From contig JBGAWE010000272.1 in assembly GCA_044227705.1 (NCBI GenBank), forward strand, positions 1 through 5,340: 5,340 nucleotides of DNA, given 5' to 3'. The notes beneath the pieces are model-generated. The model was not told the DNA's origin. It saw only the letters and a list, made by a program, of their open reading frames with translations, and made no database searches. Origin of the DNA: JANOQP01 sp044227705. GTDB taxonomy: Bacteria > Bacteroidota > Bacteroidia > Chitinophagales > Saprospiraceae. Of this stretch, positions 1 to 5,340 are shown piece after piece (the first letter of the stretch is position 1; each line of letters begins with the position of its first letter). A program made the translations under genes and the position numbers.

Positions 1-37
1 GCACCGGGTTCGGCGAGTTCTGGTAAAGCTCGAAGCC
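1..37 (-). other. Start of T9SS type A C-terminal sorting domain (truncated by window edge)
   Basis: The last visible residues, 1480-1491, read GFELYQNSPNPV. The phrase FxLYQNxPNPF is the hallmark opening of type A sorting domains of the Bacteroidota type IX secretion system, normally followed by about 65-75 more residues. The gene should therefore end about 200-230 bases beyond the left edge. In this system the domain directs outer-membrane passage and is commonly removed, with anchoring of the mature protein. Confidence 0.85.
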
Positions 38-3000
38 AACGCCCGCCACTTTCACGGCCTCGCCGCTGTGGAATTGGAGGGCCACGTCGAACTTGTTTTC
101 GTTCAAATCGTGCGCCTCCGCTTTCGTGATGCGGCTCGACAGCGAAAGCATCGAGGAGAGCTTTCCGTCGGCCTTCGCCGTGAATTTCACAGAGAAATCA
201 ACCAAACCGGCTGCGTCGAGCGAGGCGGTCATGGCTTTTTCAGCCATGAAAATAGCGAAGTTGTCGGCGTTCAAACCCGCGCCCGGCAGGATTTCCACCA
301 CGTCCAGCCCGTCGAAAAGGAGGGTGAACTGGCTGCCCAACGCCTTTTCCGCCGCGCGGAAATCGACGGTGAAAACCTCGCCCGCTTTCACATGTCGGTC
401 GTCGATGTTGAAGAGCAGGGTGCCGCTCGTTCGGTCGTCGGCTTTGACGGAGTTGTTCGGAATCGCGTCGCCTGTCAGGTCGCCTACTTTGACGGCGACG
501 AAATCATTGGCCAGCGTCCCAGCCGGGACGATCATGGACTCGCCGAGGTCGCCGCCGAGCGGGTTCGCCATGTCGAAGACGTGGCTTTTCGAGACGAAAC
601 GCCACGAGTCGTTCTGAGGGAAGTCGGTATAGATGCCGAGGATGAGCTTTCTCAATTCAACAATGTCGAACGTCGTGACCTGCCCGTTGTGGTTGATGTC
701 GGCCGCGACGAACTCGGTGCCCGTCGTGAACGGCACGACGTTGAGAACGTGCTTCGACATCTTCACGAGGTCGAACGTCGAGACGCCGTTGAGCGGGTTG
801 ATGTCCTTCGCCGGGGTCACTTTGTAGTCGCCCGACATCGGAATGCCGTTGAACTGGAAGTGTCCCACGTCGTCCGTTTTGAAATAGGCGATGCCTGGGA
901 AGGCGGGGTTCGCCACCGTCTGTTTTAGCTCGACGTTGACATCGGCCACGCCCTGCGCCGCCGCGTTCTTCAGGTCGCCCGATATACTGCCCGAACCGGG
1001 CGCGTTGCAGGCCCCCGTGTTGTCGGAGAGGATGAGGTATGTGAGGCAGAAATCGGCGTTGCCCCATTTGTCCTTCGCCCAAAGCTCGACGGCGTTCGTG
1101 CCGACTTGCGAGCAGTCCCAATTGAGGCTGGCTGCGTTAGCCGGGAAGCCCGAGCCGGGGTTGATGTCGGCGTCGCGCAGGGCGAAAGTGAGCTGGTCGT
1201 TGGCCGTGCAGTTGTCCTCGGCGTACTTCAAAAAGTCCGTCGCCCAGAGCGTCACCTGCGGCTGCGACTGCCCGGCCGGGATGTTCATCTGATTGACGGA
1301 GAGGCCGTTGATGCAGACAACCGTCGGGTTTTTGCAGTCCTTCACCACGATGGTGTACTCCTTCGCCACGTCGTTGCCGCAGTGGTCCTCGGCAATCCAC
1401 TTGATTTTGTGGGTGCCGTAGGGCAGCGAGAAGGCCGCGTATTTCGTGTGGTCGGGGTCGTCGCTCTCGAAGTCGCGGGTCACTCGGCCAATGCGATATG
1501 CCCCGTCGATTTCATCCTCGCGAATCCCGAATCCGAGGGTCGGGTTTTCCGAGTTGATGGTTGTCTCCATGGTCCCGTCGCCGTCGAGGTCGAGGAGGAG
1601 GAGGTAGCGGAAGTTGATCTCGTTGCCGGTGCAAACGTCCGTTGCTTTGATGGACAGGTCGACCACGCCCTCGCACAGGTCGTGCGATTGGCAGGTCGGC
1701 GACCACGTCCCGGTGATTCCGTAGGGGTTGTAGCTCGCGTCCTGATTCCATTGAAGCGGGTCGTTCGTCGAGTAGTCGCAGAAGGTGTAGTTCGGCGCGG
1801 TCAGCACCGGGTCGAGCGCGGCCTGTGTCGGCGGCGTCTGGTCTTGCACTTTGATGACCTGCGTGTACGAATAGGCTGGGGTGCCTTCCATGTTCGACTG
1901 GTTGCCGGTCAGCGGCGCGGGGTACGTCCACATCTTGGCGGCGATGTTCGGGTTGTTCGGGTTGTTCGCGTCGTAGTTGGCCACGCCGTTTCCGATCCAG
2001 ACCCGCGCGCCCTGCGTCGAGGTCACGGGGTTTTGGATGACGACCGTTGGCAAATTGGGGTTGTACGTGCACCAGTTGATGATTTGCCACTCGCGCAGAA
2101 TCTTGAAGCAGGCATCAGGCACGAGGTCGAAAATCTTGTCCTCGTGCGAGACCCCGATGAGTTCGCAGTTCTCCCCGTAAATCACCGGCGGATCGACGAG
2201 GGCGTTGCCGCCGCAGGTCGTCAGGTTTTTGTCGTCGGGGAAGTAGACGCGATAAAGCTCCTTGTAGTTGACCGTGATGGTCTGCGTGCAGCGCGAGGAG
2301 TTGTTCGCGCAGTCGGTGATGGTGAACGAGCGGCGGACCTGCCCGTAGTTGCACTGCTCGAAGGTCACTTGGTTCGGCACATAGGTGGTGGCCGTGTCGA
2401 TTTTCTTGATGCCGCAGTTGTCGGAGTACGAGAGGCCGCCGTACCAGAGGAGCGGGTCGAACTCGTCGCAGTTGACCGTCTTGTTGGCGGGCGCCGAGCA
2501 GGTCGGTTTAAGCTTGTCCTCGATGTTCGCCGTCACCATGCAGTCGTTGTAGTGCCCGTCGAAAGCGTCCTCGCTGACCGCCCCCGGCCCGGGGTCGACG
2601 TCGTAGACGCGCAGCACGACAATCCACGGCCCCGGGATGTCGGAGCAGCAGAAGCGAACTTTGTCGTCGAAATTGGTCGTCGCGCTCGAGCAGTTGCCCT
2701 TGTCCATGCGGCGGACTTTCAGCCAAACCGGGCCTCCGCAATTGTCATAGGAGCCGCTGTTGAAAGACTCGGCAGGCACGTCGGCATAGCCGGGCGTGTC
2801 CTGAATCGGTCCGTTCGGGCCGTTGCAGAAATTGTCGACCGTCCCGCTGCCGATGGCGATTTTGGTGAACTCCTGACAGACGGCCACCGGCGGGTCGAAG
2901 TCCTCCACCGTAACGTGAGAGACGCAATCGGCCACGTTTCCGCAATCGTCTTGAATGTGGAAGGTGAGGTTGAAGACGCTGGCCGGGACGTTGTTGAGCG

Positions 3001-4474
3001 TCCCAAAGTTGACGTTCCAATGCCCGTTCCAGCCCGGCACAGCCGAGACGACGGCGTTGACGGTCGTCGAAACGCCCGTGTTCGGGTTCGTGTAGACGAC
3101 CCAGCCGCTCTTTATGGTAGAGCAGTCATCCGTCACCTCGATGGTCGGCAGGTCGAAGCTGGCCGTGCAGTTGGTGTTGTTGATGGAAAATTCGAGGTCG
3201 CCTGGGCAGTCGAGCACGGTCGGAGCTTTAGTGTCCGTCACCATGATGACCTGGATGTAGGTCATCGGGTTCGTCGGGCTGGTCGGCAGGCACCAGTCGT
3301 AGAGCGTCCAGGTGCGGAGGGTCTTTTTCGTCCCGGCGCAGATGTTGAAAAGCTGGTCCGTGTAGGCAACGTTCAGCTCGCAGCCCGACTGGCCGCCGCA
3401 GTAAATCGAGAACCCGCCCGGCACCGTCGGTGAACCGGCCTGCCCGCACGGGTCGGTGTTCCCGTCGGTGCAGTCGATGGTCACGTTCGGCGGGAAGGTG
3501 ACCTGCGCGGCGTGGATCCGGTTGAAATAGAGGAATTGGTTGCAGGTCGTGAAATTCCCACTGTTGTCAGTAAAAGTCCACGTCCGCTTGGCCATTCCGC
3601 TGACGTCGAAGTTCAGTTGGGCGCGGATTTCGCCGTCGACGAAGTTGTTCGTGTGGAGATCGACATAAAGGCCGTCGGCTTTCAGCGTTGTGACCTGCGC
3701 CGCCGTCAGGTTGATGACCTTCGTCACGGAGCCGCTCGTCTGCCCGACGGGAAGATTAAGGTTGGCGACAATCGCGCCATTGACCCCAGCCGCGCCTGCA
3801 TGGATGTGCGAGGCGGTCAGCGGGACGGAAAGCCCCTCGTAGTTGATGGTAATCGTCAGGGTGTTGCCCGAAATCGTGCCAACGACGGTGCCCTCTCCTT
3901 TAGAGAGATTCGACGGGACAACGTACTTGCCCGAGAAATTCCCCGCGACCGCGTCGCAGCCGAGGTCGGTGAAATAGTCGATGAAATTGGAGGTGTACGT
4001 CCCGCAGTTCTCGCTGACAGACGGGGTGCCGCCGACGACCGGCGGGGTGTAGTTGGCGATGTTCGCGCAGGTGAGTTGAAGGTCGTTGAGGGTGCAGACC
4101 GGGGCCAGTTTGTCCTCGATTTTGATGTGGCCCCAGCAGGAGTTTCCGTTCGAGATGTCCTTGACCTTCACGAGGACGGTCTTGTTCAACAGGGCGACCG
4201 TCACGTTCGGGCTTTGCGAGAAGACCGCCGTCCCGTTATAGTCCTTATATACTATGACTTGGAGGTTGTTCTGGTTGCAGGAAGGCGGGATGCCCTCGAG
4301 AATCATGTCCGGCAGGATTTCGACCACGCAATCCTCGTCCATCGAGACCTGCACGAGGTCGTTGCACACCAGTGTGCATTGAGCCGAAAGGAAAGGTGCG
4401 AGGCCGATGCCCAACGCCGCCACCAATAGAATCCGCAAAAAAGAAGCTGTGATGTAGATGTTCGCTTTCAACAT
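1..4474 (-). CDS. Large multidomain secreted surface protein: HYR/Ig-like modules, CHRD, dockerin-like, cohesin-like and T9SS sorting motif (3' end outside window)
   Basis: Translating the minus strand from the ATG at 4474 gives 1491 codons without a stop down to base 2, so the C-terminus is missing. An in-frame TAG at 4492-4490, six codons upstream, makes this the first possible start, and a signal peptide follows at once. Parts in order: signal peptide 1-31; Cys-rich modules 33-1156 joined by linkers such as IEDKLAPVC, VTDTKAPTV, VEDFDPPVAVC and IEDKLKPTC; CHRD domain about 178-289; carboxypeptidase-regulatory-like fold 1162-1222; dockerin-like calcium loops 1224-1283; cohesin-like domain about 1350-1470; and ELYQNSPNP at 1482-1490, the opening of a T9SS type A sorting domain. 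All 49 cysteines fall between residues 33 and 1156. Similar architectures are known from Saprospiraceae-type Bacteroidota. I infer a cell-surface or matrix adhesin; no catalytic domain is visible and the exact role is unknown. Codon use is strongly GC-ending throughout, with no sign of a frameshift. Confidence 0.93.
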   Translation of the reverse strand, partial: MLKANIYITASFLRILLVAALGIGLAPFLSAQCTLVCNDLVQVSMDEDCVVEILPDMILEGIPPSCNQNNLQVIVYKDYNGTAVFSQSPNVTVALLNKTVLVKVKDISNGNSCWGHIKIEDKLAPVCTLNDLQLTCANIANYTPPVVGGTPSVSENCGTYTSNFIDYFTDLGCDAVAGNFSGKYVVPSNLSKGEGTVVGTISGNTLTITINYEGLSVPLTASHIHAGAAGVNGAIVANLNLPVGQTSGSVTKVINLTAAQVTTLKADGLYVDLHTNNFVDGEIRAQLNFDVSGMAKRTWTFTDNSGNFTTCNQFLYFNRIHAAQVTFPPNVTIDCTDGNTDPCGQAGSPTVPGGFSIYCGGQSGCELNVAYTDQLFNICAGTKKTLRTWTLYDWCLPTSPTNPMTYIQVIMVTDTKAPTVLDCPGDLEFSINNTNCTASFDLPTIEVTDDCSTIKSGWVVYTNPNTGVSTTVNAVVSAVPGWNGHWNVNFGTLNNVPASVFNLTFHIQDDCGNVADCVSHVTVEDFDPPVAVCQEFTKIAIGSGTVDNFCNGPNGPIQDTPGYADVPAESFNSGSYDNCGGPVWLKVRRMDKGNCSSATTNFDDKVRFCCSDIPGPWIVVLRVYDVDPGPGAVSEDAFDGHYNDCMVTANIEDKLKPTCSAPANKTVNCDEFDPLLWYGGLSYSDNCGIKKIDTATTYVPNQVTFEQCNYGQVRRSFTITDCANNSSRCTQTITVNYKELYRVYFPDDKNLTTCGGNALVDPPVIYGENCELIGVSHEDKIFDLVPDACFKILREWQIINWCTYNPNLPTVVIQNPVTSTQGARVWIGNGVANYDANNPNNPNIAAKMWTYPAPLTGNQSNMEGTPAYSYTQVIKVQDQTPPTQAALDPVLTAPNYTFCDYSTNDPLQWNQDASYNPYGITGTWSPTCQSHDLCEGVVDLSIKATDVCTGNEINFRYLLLLDLDGDGTMETTINSENPTLGFGIREDEIDGAYRIGRVTRDFESDDPDHTKYAAFSLPYGTHKIKWIAEDHCGNDVAKEYTIVVKDCKNPTVVCINGLSVNQMNIPAGQSQPQVTLWATDFLKYAEDNCTANDQLTFALRDADINPGSGFPANAASLNWDCSQVGTNAVELWAKDKWGNADFCLTYLILSDNTGACNAPGSGSISGDLKNAAAQGVADVNVELKQTVANPAFPGIAYFKTDDVGHFQFNGIPMSGDYKVTPAKDINPLNGVSTFDLVKMSKHVLNVVPFTTGTEFVAADINHNGQVTTFDIVELRKLILGIYTDFPQNDSWRFVSKSHVFDMANPLGGDLGESMIVPAGTLANDFVAVKVGDLTGDAIPNNSVKADDRTSGTLLFNIDDRHVKAGEVFTVDFRAAEKALGSQFTLLFDGLDVVEILPGAGLNADNFAIFMAEKAMTASLDAAGLVDFSVKFTAKADGKLSSMLSLSSRITKAEAHDLNENKFDVALQFHSGEAVKVAGVGFELYQNSPNPV
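65..427 (-). other. Cohesin-like beta-sandwich domain
   Basis: Residues about 1350-1470 begin with SGTLLFNIDDRHVKAGEVFTV and continue with SQFTLLFDGLDVVEILPG, a phenylalanine-rich middle and SLDAAGLVDFSVKFTAKADG, ending with FDVALQF. Openings of the form V-x-x-G-x-x-F-x-V, then a strand describing a 'higher value' segment, are typical of cohesin-type or related carbohydrate-binding-like domains found next to dockerin-like repeats in Saprospiraceae proteins. Sequence similarity is only at pattern level, so the family name is tentative. Confidence 0.5.
626..805 (-). other. Dockerin type I-like pair of calcium loops
   Basis: Residues 1224-1283 hold two repeats, each a loop followed by a helix. 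The first is DINPLNGVSTFD (1224-1235) plus LVKMSKHVLN; the second is DINHNGQVTTFD (1259-1270) plus IVELRKLILG. The second loop has the expected ligands D1, N3, N5 and D12 with Gly at 6. The first keeps D1, N3 and D12 but has Leu at position 5 and Asn-Gly at 6-7, so its calcium site is altered. Dockerins bind cohesins in cellulosomes. In Bacteroidota the same fold is common just before T9SS sorting domains, where it is usually taken as a structural element. Confidence 0.85.
809..991 (-). other. Carboxypeptidase-regulatory-like / SdrD B-like beta-sandwich
   Basis: Residues 1162-1222 show the pattern GSISGDLKN, GVADVNVEL, FKTDDVGHFQFNGIP and GDYKVTPAK. It runs from an opening Gly-rich strand through a V-N-V-x-L strand and a turn of the type T(D)xxGxFxFxxIP to a closing GxYxVTP strand. 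This is the usual signature of carboxypeptidase D regulatory-like or Cna-B/SdrD B-like stalk domains. It directly precedes the dockerin-like segment and probably acts as a rigid spacer. Confidence 0.75.
1570..1593 (-). other. DxDxDG calcium-loop-like motif within the Cys-rich region
   Basis: Residues 961-968 read LDLDGDGT, with acidic residues at 962, 964, 966 and 970. This spacing is typical of calcium-binding loops of the EF-hand or thrombospondin-3 kind. It lies in the module between residues 879 and 1046, directly after four consecutive Leu codons. Calcium binding is inferred from the motif alone. Confidence 0.5.
1946..1968 (-). repeat. Short 9-base tandem repeat encoding Asn-Asn-Pro units
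   Basis: The plus strand shows the 9-base unit gttcgggtt twice, followed by a partial third copy (gttcg). On the coding strand this gives Asn-Asn-Pro repeats within residues 837-843, probably a flexible loop. The period is a multiple of three, so copy-number change would keep the frame. Confidence 0.7.
3608..3943 (-). other. CHRD domain nested inside a Cys-rich module
   Basis: Residues about 178-289 match the CHRD family, first described in chordin and common in bacterial surface proteins. The diagnostic pieces are the strand-rich start (FSGKYVVPS), TITINYEGL at 207-215, the HIHAG core at 223-227 followed by GVNGAIV, and the C-terminal signature LYVDLHT at 269-275 with DGEIRAQL at 280-287. 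The domain has no Cys and interrupts an HYR-like module: the first part ends at the Cys of LGCD (173), and the module's closing strand RTWTFTDNSGN resumes at 297. The biochemical function of bacterial CHRD domains is not established. Confidence 0.9.
4382..4474 (-). other. Sec signal peptide of the large surface protein
   Basis: Residues 1-31 have a Lys at position 3 and an Arg at 14, a hydrophobic core of about 15 residues (ILLVAALGIGLAPFL) and the likely cleavage site LSA|Q after residue 31. A Cys follows at 33, but the residue before it is Gln rather than Gly, Ala or Ser, so this is not a proper lipobox and signal peptidase I cleavage is favoured. A Sec signal is what T9SS clients need to reach the periplasm. 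Confidence 0.85.
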
Positions 4475-4510
4475 GAGATTACTGTTTCGCTATTAAAAGA
4501 AGATGAAACG

Positions 4511-4530
4511 CCCGAGGCCCTTACCTCAGG
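4511..4530. other. Leader hairpin just upstream of the large gene
   Basis: On the minus strand CCTGAGG, the loop TAAGGG and CCTCGGG form a seven-pair stem with one T-G pair. It ends 36 bases before the ATG at 4474 and lies 14 bases after the GAAGC/GCTTC hairpin. Together they make a compact double stem-loop in the presumed 5' leader, with an A/T-rich unpaired stretch reaching the start codon. I do not recognise it as a known riboswitch. Confidence 0.45.
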
Positions 4531-4544
4531 TTTAAAAAGTCAGG

Positions 4545-4563
4545 CCCGAAGCGGAGCTTCAGG
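4545..4563. other. Leader hairpin with GAAGC/GCTTC core
   Basis: On the minus strand CCTGAAGC, the loop TCC and GCTTCGGG form an eight-pair stem with one T-G pair. It lies 71 bases upstream of the large gene's ATG. A T5 run occurs seven bases after it on the minus strand, too distant for a typical terminator but close enough that attenuation cannot be excluded. Confidence 0.45.
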
Positions 4564-4651
4564 ACGCAAAAAATCACCGGCTCGGGGTGCGGCCGATTTC
4601 CAAAAAACTTGACGTTGAAAGGGAAAAGAGTCTTCCGAGAGAAGGAGAGGC

Positions 4652-4669
4652 GCACCCGAAAATGGGTGC
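4652..4669. other. Short perfect hairpin, six-pair stem
   Basis: Plus-strand gcaccc (4652-4657) and gggtgc (4664-4669) pair perfectly around the six-base loop gaaaat. No T-run follows on either strand, so it is not a standard terminator. If the upstream promoter is used, it would sit in the leader transcript of the large gene. Confidence 0.4.
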
Positions 4670-4841
4670 TGCGGGATGTTGCGGCTCGGAAGAGCGAGAG
4701 TGTAAATGCAAGTTCACGGGAAATCGGATTGGATTACGAAGGATTAAAAAGGTGCCACAAAAGTAGCCAGCCGATTGGTACGCGGGCGGGGGCGGCTGGA
4801 TTTTTTTTGAAACCGTCGGCGCGGTTGCCATTTGGCCAGGT

Positions 4842-4872
4842 CAAAAATGGGGCCGTCATCATGCCGTCCAAA
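4842..4872 (-). promoter_or_regulatory. Possible Bacteroidota-type promoter (TTTG - 19 bases - CATTTTTG)
   Basis: The phylum's primary sigma factor favours TTTG at about -33 and TAnnTTTG at about -7. On the minus strand TTTG (4872-4869) is followed after exactly 19 bases by CATTTTTG (4849-4842), seven of eight matches to the -7 element. Transcription would begin near 4835 and give a leader of about 360 bases before the large gene. A lone TACTTTTG at 4765-4758 matches the -7 element fully but has no -33 partner. No experimental support is available. Confidence 0.3.
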
Positions 4873-4888
4873 TACCGTTCGGCAAGTA

Positions 4889-4905
4889 AAAAACACTGGG
4901 TTTTT
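4889..4905 (-). terminator. Weak intrinsic terminator-like hairpin after the DsbA-family gene
   Basis: On the minus strand AAAAAC, a five-base loop CCAGT and GTTTTT form a six-pair stem, and the T-run goes on for one more base. It begins 27 bases after the TGA stop of the DsbA-family gene. The stem is short and mostly A-T, so it would be weak; it could also work on the other strand. Confidence 0.35.
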
Positions 4906-4931
4906 ATCAAAAATGGGCCGATTACCCCGCA

Positions 4932-5340
4932 TCAGTTGGACATCGCGGCCCATTCGCCAAGCGCGTTTTCGAGCCGTTTTTTGACGCTCCCGAAATCCGA
5001 CCAGCCCCGCGAAAGGAGGTAGAAATGCAGCGAGTCCGTCTGCAAGAACAGCGTCGGGAAGCCCGTGACCTGCAGCTGGCGGCAGAGGAAAAAGTCGTAG
5101 TGCGCCCGCTCGACGTAATCGCCGTCCATCATTTTCGAAAGAAAGGAGCTGCCGTCCAGCCCGAACTTCTCAACCAGCGGCCGGTAGTTGTCGAGGTCGG
5201 AAAGGTCAATTCCGTCGCGGTGGTTGGCCGAGTTGAGGTCGGCCGCGAACTCCAAAATCCGCTCGGGCAAAAGCTCTTTGAAAATCGCGGTCGCGATGGC
5301 GGGCGGCTCCGAATCCGGTCGCCAGCGGGAAAGGCCCGGC
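4932..5340 (-). CDS. DsbA-family (thioredoxin-fold) thiol oxidoreductase, C-terminal part
   Basis: The minus-strand frame enters from the right edge and ends at TGA (4934-4932), giving 135 visible residues. The frame is open through the edge, so the true start is outside; a TTG at 5270 is internal and should not be taken as the start. The visible part begins with the helical insertion (DSEPPAIATAIF, EFAADLNSANHRDGIDLSD) and continues through EKFGLDGSSF and the helix DYVERAHYDFFLCRQL. Next comes VTGFPTLFLQ at visible residues 91-100, the conserved cis-Pro strand of DsbA-like and FrnE-like proteins, with Pro at 95. The end is RGWSDFGSVKKRLENAL. Family members are usually about 200-215 residues, so roughly the first third, with the CxxC or related active site, is missing. 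They oxidise or isomerise disulfides or handle other thiol-linked substrates; which applies here cannot be told, nor whether it is periplasmic or cytoplasmic. Confidence 0.82.
   Translation of the reverse strand, partial: PGLSRWRPDSEPPAIATAIFKELLPERILEFAADLNSANHRDGIDLSDLDNYRPLVEKFGLDGSSFLSKMMDGDYVERAHYDFFLCRQLQVTGFPTLFLQTDSLHFYLLSRGWSDFGSVKKRLENALGEWAAMSN

Larger units (their letters stand above)
1007..4378 (-). other. Tandem Cys-rich HYR/Ig-like modules
   Basis: Residues 33-1156 contain roughly eight divergent beta-sandwich-like modules. Recurring signs are a linker of the type (I/V)xD(K)xxPxxxC, as at 118-127, 412-423, 523-533, 650-659, 874-881 and 1043-1054, followed later by DNCG or ENCG (157, 579, 687 area) and by D(C/N)xGN near the module end (304-308, 509-513, 1030-1034). 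Two modules carry the RTWTLYDWC or REWQIINWC strand (387-395, 794-802). This resembles HYR-type repeats of gliding or adhesion proteins in Bacteroidota. The modules differ widely at DNA level, so this is an old protein-level repeat and not a recent tandem duplication. Binding partners cannot be told from the sequence. Confidence 0.75.
4841..4920. repeat. Imperfect direct repeat pair, 14-15 bases, 66 bases apart start to start
   Basis: On the plus strand tcaaaaatggggccg (4841-4855) and tcaaaaatgggccg (4907-4920) differ by a single G. The first copy overlaps the candidate -7 element and the second lies just after the DsbA-family stop codon. They could be a paired protein-binding site or the trace of a small duplication; the sequence between copies is not repeated. 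Confidence 0.55.
4475..4931. other. Intergenic region between the DsbA-family gene and the large surface-protein gene
   Basis: These 457 bases contain no convincing gene. They are richer in A/T runs than the flanking coding DNA, including an A8 run on the minus strand near 4801-4808. The region holds a terminator-like hairpin near the DsbA-family stop, an imperfect direct repeat, a possible promoter and three further short hairpins. The bases just before the large gene's ATG (AATAGCGAAACAGTAATCTC on the minus strand) lack a Shine-Dalgarno motif, which is normal for Bacteroidota. Short frames crossing this stretch encode low-complexity Pro/Arg/Ser-rich peptides and are not called. Confidence 0.75.

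Noticed and set aside
68..928. 286-codon open frame on the plus strand
   Set aside because: It is antisense to the dockerin-like and cohesin-like part of the real gene, with a low-complexity Arg/Val/Glu-rich translation.
1106..3433. 775-codon open frame on the plus strand opposite the large gene
   Set aside because: Its translation is Val/Arg/Asp/Gly-rich with no recognisable domain, and it is fully antisense to a frame with clear domains. GC-ending codons on the minus strand suppress stops in this frame, so it is a shadow.
4378..4390. Lipoprotein reading of the N-terminus (LSAQC)
   Set aside because: The residue before Cys 33 is Gln, which does not fit the lipobox, and a signal peptidase I site after Ala 31 is better.
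3512..4429. 305-codon open frame on the plus strand
   Set aside because: It has the same V/R/D-rich composition as the other antisense frame and lies opposite the CHRD and first Cys-rich modules; no motif supports it.
4575..4597. Hairpin with T6 run on the minus strand (CACC, seven-base loop, GGTG, then ATTTTTT) as a terminator
   Set aside because: The stem has only four pairs, which is too short to call, although the T-run is suggestive.
4574..4831. 85-codon minus-strand frame in the intergenic region (starts MATAPTVSKK)
   Set aside because: It is low-complexity, Pro/Ser/Arg-rich, runs through an A8 tract and the hairpins, and has no recognisable domain. A small protein cannot be fully excluded but is not supported.
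4609..5022. 137-codon plus-strand frame across the intergenic region and the DsbA-family 3' end
   Set aside because: It overlaps the well-supported DsbA-family coding region in antisense, and its Lys/Arg/Ser-rich translation has no domain signature.
1..5340. CRISPR array, tRNA, rRNA, insertion sequence or attachment site
   Set aside because: No regularly spaced repeats, cloverleaf-like sequence, rRNA signature, transposase frame or terminal inverted repeats were seen.

Overview
The window suggests a GC-rich member of the phylum Bacteroidota, most likely the Saprospiraceae or a close relative. This rests on protein architecture, because no marker gene is present. The dominant protein has a Sec signal peptide, many Cys-rich HYR/Ig-like modules, a dockerin-type calcium-binding pair, a cohesin-like domain and the beginning of a type IX secretion (T9SS) type A C-terminal sorting motif. 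All genes I can support lie on the minus strand.

Layout, read in the direction of transcription (high to low coordinates). (1) 5340-4932 is the C-terminal 135 residues of a DsbA-family thiol oxidoreductase; its N-terminus and CxxC site are outside the window. (2) 4931-4475 is a 457-base intergenic stretch that is AT-richer than the coding DNA. It holds a weak terminator-like hairpin, an imperfect direct repeat, a possible Bacteroidota-type promoter and three short hairpins, but no convincing gene. (3) 4474-1 is one uninterrupted reading frame of 1491 codons with no stop, running off the left edge. Its parts in order are: signal peptide (residues 1-31), Cys-rich modules (33-1156) with a CHRD domain inserted at about 178-289, a carboxypeptidase-regulatory-like beta-sandwich (1162-1222), a dockerin-like pair of calcium loops (1224-1283), a cohesin-like domain (about 1350-1470) and a linker entering the sorting domain (1480-1491).

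The large protein is probably exported by Sec, carried across the outer membrane by T9SS, and displayed or released as an adhesin-like or matrix protein. Its 49 cysteines all lie before residue 1157, so periplasmic disulfide formation is probably part of its folding. The DsbA-family gene just upstream is compatible with that, but a functional link is only inferred from adjacency. Many long open frames exist on the opposite strand, up to 775 codons. They are shadows of the GC-rich codon usage of the large gene and are not annotated.
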